Shown piece after piece: positions 14,650 to 22,485 of a DNA stretch of 22,485 nucleotides (within the stretch, counting starts at the first letter, position 1; every line of letters begins with the position of its first letter). The DNA comes from an uncultured Clostridium sp. Lineage in GTDB: Bacteria; Bacillota; Clostridia; Lachnospirales; Lachnospiraceae. A program made the position numbers and the translations under genes. The notes beneath the pieces were generated by a model. It did no database searches and had not been told where the DNA came from. It saw only the letters and a program-made list of their open reading frames with translations. The stretch lies in contig CANRXD010000001.1 of NCBI GenBank assembly GCA_947643685.1, forward strand, positions 1 through 22,485, given 5' to 3'.

Positions 14650-14967
14650 ATGAGGAAAAGACCGGGTTTTACACTGGTGGAAGTTATGGTGGCTATTATG
14701 ATTTTTTTGATGTCTGTGGAGATGATTCTTTTGGGAATTTCCTTTTCCACAGGCATGAGAGTCCGCATGGATATGCTTTCAAGGGCAAACGCGGACATCG
14801 GTGAGAGAATGGCGAAGGAAGAAAATGCGATAAATGGAATATTGCGTATGGAATTGGAAGAGGGAATTTGCATAACCTCAGATGCCGGAAGGATATACAG
14901 GGTATATGATGAAGAAAACCAGGGGAGGATTTTGATTCAGGTCATAGGAGTCGGAAAGGAAAAATAA
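14650..14967 (+). CDS. Minor pseudopilin (type IV prepilin-like), 105 aa
   Basis: A class III signal MRKRPG is cut before Phe 7, giving FTLVEVMVAIMIFLMSVEMI with Glu at mature position 5. The C-terminal domain is small and β-rich (GRIYRVYDEENQGRILIQVI). Such short pseudopilins usually form the tip complex (GspI/PilV-like). GGAGAG (14639-14644) precedes ATG 14650; the in-frame GTG at 14635 is less favoured because the leader would be longer. The stop TAA shares its last base with the next ATG (TAATG at 14965-14969). Confidence 0.88.
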   Translation: MRKRPGFTLVEVMVAIMIFLMSVEMILLGISFSTGMRVRMDMLSRANADIGERMAKEENAINGILRMELEEGICITSDAGRIYRVYDEENQGRILIQVIGVGKEK

Positions 14968-15539
14968 TGAAGAGAAGAAGAGGCGTTTCTCTGGTTGAGC
15001 TTATGGTTGCTGCCATGGTTTCTGGTATGATTTTTGTGGCAGCGCTTCCGGTGCTTACCATAAGCCAGAATATAATTTGTAAGGTCAATAAAAGGGAAGC
15101 CGGATTTATGGCAGGCGATGCCATATTTGAATATGTGGCCAACGAGATAAGGTTTGCGAATCGTGTATGGATTGGAGATGGAAAAGAGGAGAGACCACCT
15201 GAAGAGGAGTGCTGGAATGCAATATATGTGGAAGGGACTCTGATGGTAAGGGAAGGAACTCCCGTTTCCGGAGGGATGCACGGGAGGCCTGTGTTTTCTG
15301 ATAAATTTCTGGATTTCGCAGAACTTAAGCTGGAAACAAGAGTGATGGGGCAAAGTGATTTGAGTCTGACAGTGCGTCTGGAGGATGAAAGTGAGGTTGT
15401 GTATGAAAGAACAGAGCTTTTTTCAGTGTTAAATATGACTTTGAATGAGGACTGCTATATTGAGGGAAATGCAGAGGCCGGCGAAGATGTTTCACCTGTG
15501 CTCTGGTATCAGAAGAAAGAGGAGATAAACTGTGAATAA
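14967..15539 (+). CDS. Minor pseudopilin, GspJ/PilW-like, 190 aa
   Basis: A class III signal MKRRRG is cut before Val 7, giving VSLVELMVAAMVSGMIFVAA with Glu at mature position 5. A globular domain of about 150 residues follows (DAIFEYVANEIRFANRVWIG, LTVRLEDESEVVYERTELFS). Its size and its order after a short pseudopilin resemble GspJ/PilW. One-base overlap with the previous gene and eight-base overlap with the ATPase gene indicate translational coupling. Confidence 0.85.
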   Translation: MKRRRGVSLVELMVAAMVSGMIFVAALPVLTISQNIICKVNKREAGFMAGDAIFEYVANEIRFANRVWIGDGKEERPPEEECWNAIYVEGTLMVREGTPVSGGMHGRPVFSDKFLDFAELKLETRVMGQSDLSLTVRLEDESEVVYERTELFSVLNMTLNEDCYIEGNAEAGEDVSPVLWYQKKEEINCE

Positions 15540-17214
15540 GATCCCGGTTGGAGCAATACTTAAGGAGTATGGGGTTGTTACGGAGGAGCAGATCGTGGAA
15601 GCCATTAAATGGCAGAGACTGCATAAAGGAAGCCGCTTTGAGGAAGTGTTAATTGCGATGGGATTTATGACTGAACAGCAGTTGCTAAGCGCTCTTGGAC
15701 AGAAGATGGGAATGGAGGTAATATCCGCAGCCCTCTGGCCCGTTGACGAGAGGGCAGTAGAGCGGATTCCTTATACAATTGCAAAGAGAAATAATCTGAT
15801 TGCCATTGGGTTTGAAGAGGAGACACTGGTAGTTGCCATAGATGATCCGATGAATTTTTATGCAGAAGAGGAGGTAAATCTGGCAGTGGACGGTCCTGTG
15901 AAATATGTTCTTTCTCCTAAAGAGGAGATCACAAAGGCTATTGAGGATTATTATGCGGAGATTGAGGCAAGATCGGCTGCCAGTGCGGCCAATGCGGCTG
16001 CTGTGGATAAGGAAGAGGACTCCATGGATTCATTTCTGGAAGGGGAGCTGGGAGAAGGGGACCAGACGCCGGTGGTTAAGCTGCTGAACAGTTTCCTGGT
16101 ACGGGGATATAAGAACAATGCCAGTGACATTCATATAGAACCAAGGGAAAAACGGCTGGTGGTCCGCATGAGAATTGATGGTCAGTTAGTGGAATATGCG
16201 TCACTGGATAAAAATCTGCATCCTCCCATGGCCGCAAGAGCAAAAATTCTCTCCGGCATGGATATTGCAGAAAAACGCCTTCCTCAGGATGGTCATTTTA
16301 AAACGGTTATTTATGGACTGGAAATGAATATAAGAACCAGCACGGTTCCCACCATATACGGCGAAAAGATAGTGCTTCGATTTTTAAACACAAGCTCTGC
16401 CATTGACCGGGCGGATACTTTTGGAATGGATGAGGACAGTTACCGCAAAGTACTGGAAATTTTAAAGTATTCCAATGGAATCATGTATATCACAGGACCC
16501 ACGGGATCTGGTAAAACTACAACGCTCTATATGATTTTAGACAGTCTGGTGAAAAAGCCCATCAATATTGTAACCATAGAAGATCCCGTAGAGAAATACA
16601 TAGATGGGATCAATCAGATACAGGTGAATCCACAGGCAGGTCTGACCTTTGAGCGGGGACTTCGTGCTGCTTTGAGGCAGGATCCGGATGTGATTATGGT
16701 GGGAGAAACAAGGGACAGTCAGACAGCGCAGACCAGTGTCCGGGCTGCTATTACAGGCCATCTGGTACTTTCCACACTGCATACAAACGATGCGGTCAGC
16801 GCCATAGTAAGAATGACAGATATGGGTGTGGAGCCTTTTATGGTGGCCAACAGTTTAAGTGGAGTCCTGGCTCAGAGACTTGCCAGAAAGATTTGTCCCA
16901 ATTGTGCCGCAATGGTTGAGCCAAATGAGGAGGAACGGAGGATTCTGGGACCGGAAACCAGACTTGTACGTCGGGGAATGGGATGTCATCTGTGCAGTCA
17001 TACGGGATACCGGGGAAGGGTGGCAGTTCATGAGGTCCTTCTCATGGATAGGGAAATCCGCAGGATGGTTACAGAACAATGTCCGGCGGAGAAAATCTAT
17101 GAATATGCCAGAACAGTCCAGAAAATGAGTTCCCTGAAGGAAAATCTGCTTCATTTGATTGAACAGGGAATCACAACAGTGGAAGAGCTGGTACGCCTTA
17201 CTTACGGAAATTAA
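15532..17214 (+). CDS. pilB: PilB/GspE-type pilus assembly ATPase, 560 aa
   Basis: This hexameric ATPase powers pilus or pseudopilus extension. Residues 1-140 form an MshEN/GspE N-terminal domain with two related motifs (VGAILKEYGVVTEEQIVEAI and FEEVLIAMGFMTEQQLLSAL). An Ala/acidic linker (145-177) follows. The catalytic core has NNASDIHIEP (195-204), Walker A GPTGSGKT (322-329), Asp box IEDPVE (349-354), Walker B IMVGE (388-392) and His box STLHTND (414-420). A zinc-binding tetracysteine lies at C455, C458, C485 and C488, which marks PilB/GspE rather than the retraction ATPase PilT. The start is GTG 15532, with AGAGGAG just upstream; an ATG-start alternative would cut into the N-terminal domain. 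It is the last gene of the operon and is followed by a strong terminator. No PilT is encoded in the window. Confidence 0.94.
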   Translation: MNKIPVGAILKEYGVVTEEQIVEAIKWQRLHKGSRFEEVLIAMGFMTEQQLLSALGQKMGMEVISAALWPVDERAVERIPYTIAKRNNLIAIGFEEETLVVAIDDPMNFYAEEEVNLAVDGPVKYVLSPKEEITKAIEDYYAEIEARSAASAANAAAVDKEEDSMDSFLEGELGEGDQTPVVKLLNSFLVRGYKNNASDIHIEPREKRLVVRMRIDGQLVEYASLDKNLHPPMAARAKILSGMDIAEKRLPQDGHFKTVIYGLEMNIRTSTVPTIYGEKIVLRFLNTSSAIDRADTFGMDEDSYRKVLEILKYSNGIMYITGPTGSGKTTTLYMILDSLVKKPINIVTIEDPVEKYIDGINQIQVNPQAGLTFERGLRAALRQDPDVIMVGETRDSQTAQTSVRAAITGHLVLSTLHTNDAVSAIVRMTDMGVEPFMVANSLSGVLAQRLARKICPNCAAMVEPNEEERRILGPETRLVRRGMGCHLCSHTGYRGRVAVHEVLLMDREIRRMVTEQCPAEKIYEYARTVQKMSSLKENLLHLIEQGITTVEELVRLTYGN

Positions 17215-17220
17215 TATATA

Positions 17221-17246
17221 TACCCGGGGATGTCTCCGGGTATTTT
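17221..17246 (+). terminator. Rho-independent terminator of the pilus operon
   Basis: TACCCGGGGA (17221-17230) pairs with TCTCCGGGTA (17233-17242), with one G-U wobble and the innermost bases serving as the loop. TTTT (17243-17246) follows. It begins 7 bases after the ATPase stop codon. Confidence 0.85.
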
Positions 17247-17292
17247 CAGCGTTTTGCATAGTTTTTCTTGCCGGTTTTTGACAGATCAGGCA

Positions 17293-17351
17293 TGGACGAA
17301 CGATGATGTGCATGATACAATAAGACCATTCAGAAATGAGTTCTCAATTCT
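17293..17351 (+). promoter_or_regulatory. Candidate promoter with operator-like dyad ahead of the DUF6273 gene
   Basis: An extended -10, TGATACAAT (17313-17321), lies 17 bases after a weak -35 TGGACG (17293-17298). Just downstream, AGAAATGAG (17332-17340) and CTCAATTCT (17343-17351) form an inverted repeat with one mismatch around the expected start of transcription. A second perfect hairpin, TGGCAG-TTT-CTGCCA (17367-17381), sits immediately before the GGAGG ribosome site. The rest of 17247-17399 shows nothing else. Confidence 0.4.
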
Positions 17352-17399
17352 AAACAAAACAGTCAATGGCAGTTTCTGCCAGGAAATCCAGGAGGTTTC

Positions 17400-18587
17400 A
17401 TGAAAAGAAAAATAATAAAAACGCTTGCAGCAGCAGGTTCTTTTGTTGTCCTTGCGAACTGCCAGGCAACGCTGCGGTCTTATGCCAGTGAAATGGCAGA
17501 TGGGGCAGAATACACGGTTTCCAATGCACGGGAGTGCAGAAGACTTCTTATGGAGGCAGTTTCCTCCGTTTACGGAAGAGAACGGAATGAGTTTTTTGTT
17601 ACCGGAGAGGATTATGAGCCGGATACCCTGATAATCGCCCAGATGTTTCCGGAAACCATCAATATTTCCAACACAAAAATTCTGGAATATGAGGAAAACG
17701 GGAAAAAATATGTAACCTGCCGGATTGGGTTTGAGCGAAGACCCGGAGGAGACACTTGCAGCCATCAATGGAAGACGGAGAGCCTGGAGGAGGAAAGCTG
17801 CCTGTGGGGAAGAAAGGAAAAATTAATCTGCGAATTGTGTGGGAAGGAGCAGATCATATCTGCAGCGCCACCAGGTCATGTGGATAAAAATGGCGATACT
17901 TTTTGCGACCGCTGTAAAGACAGAATAGAAGGGGAGCAGGAAGCGGAACGGAAATACTGGACAGTGGGAGAAATACAAAGCCGGGAAATCGGCGGAAAAA
18001 CCTACAAATTCCGGTGTGTGGACGAAGATTATAGTACGAATCATTCTGATAATCAAAAATACGCATTGTTCTTATGCGAGGCTGTTATACGGTCTGATAT
18101 TGACAGCACAGATTCCAAAAGAAAAATCATTACATTTGGAAAGACCAGCAATTACAAGACTTCTGATGCCAGAAAATGGCTCCTGGAAAGCGGAAAGGCA
18201 AGTGAAAAAGACCTGGCTTTTATTAATACAGGGGTAAACTCTGCTTTTTCAGGAAAGACAGAGGAGGGAGCATTTATGGAATTTTCAGACGCAGAACTTT
18301 CCAAAATGGATCTTCCGGTTCAGGTTGTGATGGATCAGTGGTTTTTGCTGTCGCTGGAGGAAGCTTTAGAATACCGGGATATTCTTTGGGAGGTGTCAGG
18401 CAAAGAAAGCCCATATAGTCAGGGGTATTGGCTTCGTACCCCTGTGTTTATGGAAGAAAGCAGCAACAAATTTGCATATGGCGAGTGGGAATATGCGGTG
18501 GATCTGATCCGGGGATGTATCCGCCCGGCTCAGGTTTTTGATGGGGCAATGGGATTCCGTCCGGCTTATTGCCTGCCGCAGATGTAA
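17400..18587 (+). CDS. Exported DUF6273 domain protein, 395 aa
   Basis: An N-terminal signal sequence (MKRKIIKTLAAAGSFVVLAN, 1-20, continuing to about SYAS at 30) directs export. Cys 21 follows LAN, which does not fit a good lipobox, so simple secretion or surface retention is more likely than lipidation. A middle section (about 120-180) carries paired cysteines (CELCGKEQ, GHVDKNGDTFCDRCKD) resembling the short metal- or linker-type motif common in Clostridial surface proteins. From about 185 onward is the DUF6273 region: WTVGEIQSREIGGKTYKF, ITFGKTSNYKTSDARKWL, GYWLRTPVF and the closing GFRPAYCLPQM. Function is unknown; the domain occurs widely in secreted Firmicute proteins. GGAGG (17391-17395) is 4 bases from ATG 17400. 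The gene lies behind the pilus terminator and has its own likely promoter. Confidence 0.8.
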   Translation: MKRKIIKTLAAAGSFVVLANCQATLRSYASEMADGAEYTVSNARECRRLLMEAVSSVYGRERNEFFVTGEDYEPDTLIIAQMFPETINISNTKILEYEENGKKYVTCRIGFERRPGGDTCSHQWKTESLEEESCLWGRKEKLICELCGKEQIISAAPPGHVDKNGDTFCDRCKDRIEGEQEAERKYWTVGEIQSREIGGKTYKFRCVDEDYSTNHSDNQKYALFLCEAVIRSDIDSTDSKRKIITFGKTSNYKTSDARKWLLESGKASEKDLAFINTGVNSAFSGKTEEGAFMEFSDAELSKMDLPVQVVMDQWFLLSLEEALEYRDILWEVSGKESPYSQGYWLRTPVFMEESSNKFAYGEWEYAVDLIRGCIRPAQVFDGAMGFRPAYCLPQM

Positions 18588-18599
18588 AAAGAATGTAAC

Positions 18600-18750
18600 G
18601 TAGCAGTTCAGCCATGCGAAGATTCAGAGCGAAAAAAGCGTTGAAAACTTGTTTTCATAAGCATTTTTCACTCTGAATCTTCATAGGGCGGACGCCCGGC
18701 GCTTCTTGTCCGCGGTACGCGGGCAAGAAGATGCAAGGCTGAACGGTTAC
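18600..18750. repeat. Full copy (151 bp) of a nested-hairpin intergenic repeat
   Basis: Outer arms GTAGCAGTTCAGCC (18600-18613) and GGCTGAACGGTTAC (18737-18750) are near-perfect inverted repeats. Inside are two further hairpins. One (18618-18682) has arms of about 31 bases, GAAGATTCAGAG facing CTCTGAATCTTC. The other (18702-18730) pairs CTTCTTGTCCGCG with CGCGGGCAAGAAG around a 3-base loop. Folded, the element would make a three-armed, cloverleaf-like structure. It encodes no protein. The last 40 bases match 1913-1952 with three differences. It looks like a small mobile or MITE-like element family; no transposase is present in the window. Confidence 0.85.
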
Positions 18751-18807
18751 AAAGGAATAGCAGTTCATAGGCGATCTGATCTGCTGCAAAAAAGAAAGGG
18801 GAAGTAC

Positions 18808-21800
18808 ATGCTGACTGGAAAAAAGAAATGGAATGAGATTTTACGTATGGTAGCAGCCCTTGGGCTTTGTGTTGGTATTTCTGCCGCAGTACCTGTTCGG
18901 GGGCTGGCCGGAAATGAATCCGGGAAGTTTCGGTTTACGGCTACGGGGGCAAACGCAGCAATGTTTACAATGCGCTCTTCTGATACAGGAACGCTATGGG
19001 ACGGATGGATTGGAGATATGGGATTTTTAAGTGGAAAGATGGGAGACGGAACCAGGGAGAAACCATATCAGATCTCAACAAAAGCACATTTGATGGGCCT
19101 TTCTGAGCTGGCGGCCAGAGGAATGGAAATACGACCCTCGGAAGGCACTTATCCAGGGGATTATTCCGGCGCATACTTTGAATTGGTAAAGAATATTGAC
19201 CTGGGCGGAATGGACTGGATTCCCATTGGGTTCTGCCGTGATATCTCTCAGGTTCCGTCCGGAGAGGCCATGGCATTTGACGGGCATTTTGACGGAAAAG
19301 GTAAAACCATTTCCAACTTCCGCCTTTACCGCCCTGAATGGGATCAGGCGGGGCTCTTCGGGACAGTTGAAAATGCGGAAATTATAAATCTTACAGTGAA
19401 GCCCGGACATGTGATTACAGCGGGAGAAAATGTGGGAATCCTCGCCGGAAGCGCAGAGGGGAGCACAATCCGCAATGTGACAGTGACAGGAACACTGCGG
19501 ACTGCCGGAAATTCCGGAGGTGTGGCAGGAAGCATTTCCGAAGGGACCATAGTGGAAAACTGTGTGGCCGAACATGTGGCTATTGATTCTGGAAAGGGCA
19601 GGGAAACCTACACAGGAGGAATTGCGGGCAGGGCCACAGAGGCGCTGATCGCTGATTGTACAGTGAACTCGGGAGACAGCCTGACGGCCCGGATTCAGGG
19701 AGGCGGCTATGTAGGCGGTATTACCGGGTTCCAGAATGATACGGATATTTTTAATGTCCACGTGATGGGGACGATCGGGGGCAGCGGTTCCCAGGCCATC
19801 GGGGGAGTTTCGGGAAAATACGCTTCCGGTAAAATGAAAACGGCAAGGTTTGAAGGCACAATCGGAAGATCAGGGCTGGGAAGCGCCGCCAGGGAAGGGA
19901 CCTTCATCGGAACCCGGGATACAGGATTCCATTTCCGGTACGGAACGGAAACAGGAGCGGATTTGGCTTATTTATTTGCCGATTCGGAGGCGAAAATTGC
20001 GGCCGGAATCTGCGGCTCCGGGATTCCTGATGACAACAGCTTTACTTATGATGCTCATGTCGGTTTCTGGCACAGCAAAGATAATTTTTTTACTCTGGTC
20101 CAGGGGCAAAATACCAGGCCGGAGGAGGAGAAATATTTTTATGAGGAGCTGGAAGAAGGGATGCTGCACATCATTGATACAGAGGATGCCGTTCTGGAAA
20201 TGGAATTTTCTCCGGATCATTTTGCCCCCAGCTCTGTGGGCCGTCCGGTAAGGGGATTTTTATTATCGGTTCTTCAGATTGATACGGCAGCCAATGTGGA
20301 AAATTATTATGACGTGGCCGCTCTGACTGCAAAGGGAGGTTCGGCATACAGCAAAGAGCTCCATAAATCCCGCCGCGGCGCCATTGCTCCCGGCGATACC
20401 GTTACCGTAATGACGGCGCCAAAGAACACATTAGAAGAAAAATATCAGATGGACGGGGTTCCAACTTATACAGATCAAAACGGGAAGAGGGCGGATATGT
20501 CCTATCAGACAGGAGGCTCCTATGGATTTGTAATGCCGGATCATGATACAGAAATTTCAGCAGTTTATAAAAAGGTGGCTGCCAATATCCGTATGGTGCC
20601 GGAGGAATTTTCATTTCGGGTAACCCAGACACGAAACGGTGACCGGAAGGCCCCGTCTCTGGTGACAGAGGTGAGAAATGGAGCAGGAAAACTGATTGCC
20701 AGATATATTGACGGCAGACTGGAGGAAGGAACCAGGGTACAGGAAGTAAAGCTTGAGGCTGTTGTGGATAAGAACAATGATGTGGCAGACAGCCGCGTTT
20801 TCTGGAGTGTGGATGATGAGGGCCTGATTCTTTTAAAATCAAACGGTGATGAGGATGAGGAGGGATATACGGAAAAAAGCGCATCCATTGAGCTGAATTT
20901 GGAAGCAGATTTTTTCAGAGACATCATTGAGAGGGAGGAAAAAGAGCAGGCGGCCAGGGGGTACCAGTATGCAATTCCCGATACCGTTTACGGAAATGGG
21001 AATCTTGGAGGGCTGGCAGTCGTAACAGCGAAGACAAGACCGGCAGCCAGCTTTGAAGGAAAACCTCTGACGGCCAATTGTAAAATACCTGTGACCTTTC
21101 AGATTAAGGACAGAACAAGAGTGGCGGCAGAAGGAGCTGTTCTGGATAAAAAGGCTCTTTCCTTTACGGTCACGAGAACGCTTTCCGGGGACAGGAGGAT
21201 ACCGAAGGAAACTATTTCTGTGACGGCTCCCCAGACGCTTTCAGCATCCTTCCATCCCGATTATTTTGATAAAAAGAATGTTCACTGGAGTGTGGATGAT
21301 GAAAATGTAATACAGGTGGATGCGGGAAGTTATGGAGAGGAAGCGAAGGGAAGCGATTATAAAAATGCCAGTGTGGCCGCTGTAAAGGAGACAAAGTGGA
21401 TTCAGGACATTATTACAGCTGCCAGGGAGAGGCATAAGGAACAGCCATATGAGAAGCAGGGCGGACATGGAGAACGCTTTGCTAAAGTAACGGTTACAGC
21501 GGATGATAAACTGGGCAATAAAGAGACTGCCTCCTGTGATGTGGCTGTGATGTTCGAAACAGTGGATGAAACAAAAATACAGCCGGAGTCTGTGACAGTG
21601 GATAAGAATGTACTGGAATTTGATATGACTCTTACGAAGACGGGGAGGGCCTCAAAACCGACTCTGACCTGGACAGGAATCGGCGGGCAGAAAATAACCG
21701 CAGAGGTGCTTCCCAAGGCCCCTGATGGCGAGGCAGGCCGGGATGTTCAGAGGGATGAATGGCCTGTGGTTACCTGGGAGATGGATACATCCCTGCTTTC

Positions 21801-22485
21801 CATGGATGAAAATGGGCTGGTGGTGCCGGTGACAAATGCCCCCTGGATTCAGGAGGCAATGAACCGGTATCCACGTACTGCTGAAAAAACAACACAGATT
21901 ATAGTAAAGTCCGGAAATATAAGCCAGGCGGTGGACGTGCTGTTAAAGTTTGAGATGGTCAGCAAAATTTATTCATCTGGCTCGGGAAGCTCAGGAAGTT
22001 TGGGAAGCTTTGGGGGAAGTAAATCCTGGAATTCCATCGGAAGTACCGCTTCCGGTACAGGGGTAGAAGCACCGCTTGGCATTGTGACTGGTACATGGAA
22101 GCAGAATGAAAAGGGCCAGTGGCTTTTTACAAACGGCGGACACACATATACAAAGGAATGGGCTTATATCCAGAATTCTTATGCTAAAGAGGGGCAGGAG
22201 AGCGCTTCCTGGTTCTGGTTTGGTCCGGACGGTGCTATGCGTACAGGGTGGCATCAGGATGAGAAGGACGGCGGGTGGTATTATTTCCATGAGGCCTCCG
22301 ATGGAAGTCAGGGGCACATGTATACGGGTTGGCATGAGATTCGGGGATTCTGGTATTTCTTCGGCCGTGATGGGCGGATGGTCACAGGCTGGAACTGGAT
22401 TGACGGAAAATGCTACTACATGGATCCGGAAAGCGGAAAAATGTTTTCTGATACGAAAACACCAGATGGATATACAGTGGATGTC
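18808..22485 (+). CDS. Large modular surface protein with GLUG-like, Ig-like and cell-wall-binding repeats (3' end outside window)
   Basis: The frame is open from ATG 18808 (AAAGGGGAAG upstream) to the window end: 1226 residues with no stop. Residues 1 to about 35 are a signal peptide (KKKW, then a hydrophobic stretch, VRGLAG). GDGTREKPYQIST starts a β-helix-type region with FDGHFDGKGKTISNF, AGLFGTVENAEI, and GLUG-like turns NVGILAGS, SGGVAGS, TGGIAGR and VGGITGF (about 75-360). From about 600 come three related modules of ~150-160 residues, each opening with an FxxxxTxxGxR-type strand (near 601, 784, 936) and carrying a Trp-acidic strand at W666, W827 and W990. A Gly/Ser linker (about 1056-1085) leads to choline-binding-type wall repeats (WFWFGPDGAMRTGW, FWYFFGRDGRMVTGWNW) from about 1090. 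It is probably non-covalently wall-anchored and may act as an adhesin; the ligand is unknown. Confidence 0.85.
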   Translation, partial: MLTGKKKWNEILRMVAALGLCVGISAAVPVRGLAGNESGKFRFTATGANAAMFTMRSSDTGTLWDGWIGDMGFLSGKMGDGTREKPYQISTKAHLMGLSELAARGMEIRPSEGTYPGDYSGAYFELVKNIDLGGMDWIPIGFCRDISQVPSGEAMAFDGHFDGKGKTISNFRLYRPEWDQAGLFGTVENAEIINLTVKPGHVITAGENVGILAGSAEGSTIRNVTVTGTLRTAGNSGGVAGSISEGTIVENCVAEHVAIDSGKGRETYTGGIAGRATEALIADCTVNSGDSLTARIQGGGYVGGITGFQNDTDIFNVHVMGTIGGSGSQAIGGVSGKYASGKMKTARFEGTIGRSGLGSAAREGTFIGTRDTGFHFRYGTETGADLAYLFADSEAKIAAGICGSGIPDDNSFTYDAHVGFWHSKDNFFTLVQGQNTRPEEEKYFYEELEEGMLHIIDTEDAVLEMEFSPDHFAPSSVGRPVRGFLLSVLQIDTAANVENYYDVAALTAKGGSAYSKELHKSRRGAIAPGDTVTVMTAPKNTLEEKYQMDGVPTYTDQNGKRADMSYQTGGSYGFVMPDHDTEISAVYKKVAANIRMVPEEFSFRVTQTRNGDRKAPSLVTEVRNGAGKLIARYIDGRLEEGTRVQEVKLEAVVDKNNDVADSRVFWSVDDEGLILLKSNGDEDEEGYTEKSASIELNLEADFFRDIIEREEKEQAARGYQYAIPDTVYGNGNLGGLAVVTAKTRPAASFEGKPLTANCKIPVTFQIKDRTRVAAEGAVLDKKALSFTVTRTLSGDRRIPKETISVTAPQTLSASFHPDYFDKKNVHWSVDDENVIQVDAGSYGEEAKGSDYKNASVAAVKETKWIQDIITAARERHKEQPYEKQGGHGERFAKVTVTADDKLGNKETASCDVAVMFETVDETKIQPESVTVDKNVLEFDMTLTKTGRASKPTLTWTGIGGQKITAEVLPKAPDGEAGRDVQRDEWPVVTWEMDTSLLSMDENGLVVPVTNAPWIQEAMNRYPRTAEKTTQIIVKSGNISQAVDVLLKFEMVSKIYSSGSGSSGSLGSFGGSKSWNSIGSTASGTGVEAPLGIVTGTWKQNEKGQWLFTNGGHTYTKEWAYIQNSYAKEGQESASWFWFGPDGAMRTGWHQDEKDGGWYYFHEASDGSQGHMYTGWHEIRGFWYFFGRDGRMVTGWNWIDGKCYYMDPESGKMFSDTKTPDGYTVDV

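Overview
The window looks like chromosomal DNA of an anaerobic, spore-forming Firmicute of the Clostridia, most likely a Lachnospiraceae gut species. The reasons are strong GGAGG-type ribosome binding sites, tight ATGA-type gene overlaps, σA-like promoters, a sporulation gene (spmA), a fused acetyl-CoA carboxylase accD-accA gene, a DUF6273 secreted protein and a surface protein ending in choline-binding-type cell-wall repeats. The family assignment is inference; no rRNA or other phylogenetic marker is present. Every gene I can support lies on the + strand.

Region 1 (1-3855) is a fatty-acid/housekeeping block: a fused AccD-AccA carboxyltransferase, an FMN-dependent nitronate monooxygenase/FabK-family protein with a cysteine-rich tail, and SpmA without an adjacent SpmB. 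A short copy of an intergenic hairpin repeat lies between the first two genes. A terminator-shaped hairpin that contains the spmA ribosome binding site lies before spmA.

Region 2 (3856-4717) is a decayed, AT-richer stretch. It holds the two ends of an AlbA_2/RecG-like ATP-binding protein joined by a large internal deletion, a 21-bp tandem repeat, a textbook σA promoter and a leader containing a terminator-like hairpin.

Region 3 (4718-9773) is a five-gene ABC importer operon of the dipeptide/nickel class: lipoprotein receptor, two permeases and two ATPases, with the last four tightly packed.

Region 4 (9803-17246) is a compact type IV pilus or type II secretion-like operon with its own promoter and a strong terminator. 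It encodes a major prepilin, a short prepilin peptidase, a PilC platform protein, a PilM-PilN fusion, a PilO-like protein, three minor pseudopilins and a PilB/GspE assembly ATPase. No PilT retraction ATPase is present. PilC is frameshifted with a probable short deletion, and one pseudopilin appears cut by an in-frame TAG, so the machine may be broken or switched off in this strain, unless these are assembly errors.

Region 5 (17247-22485) encodes two exported proteins, a DUF6273 protein and a >1226-residue surface protein that runs off the window. The full-length 151-bp copy of the intergenic hairpin repeat separates them. The neighbourhood suggests, but does not prove, that these exported proteins work with the pilus/secretion machine. 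The items most worth follow-up are the lesions in the pilus locus, the PilM-PilN fusion, the nested-hairpin repeat family, the unclassified leader of the transporter operon and the modular surface protein.
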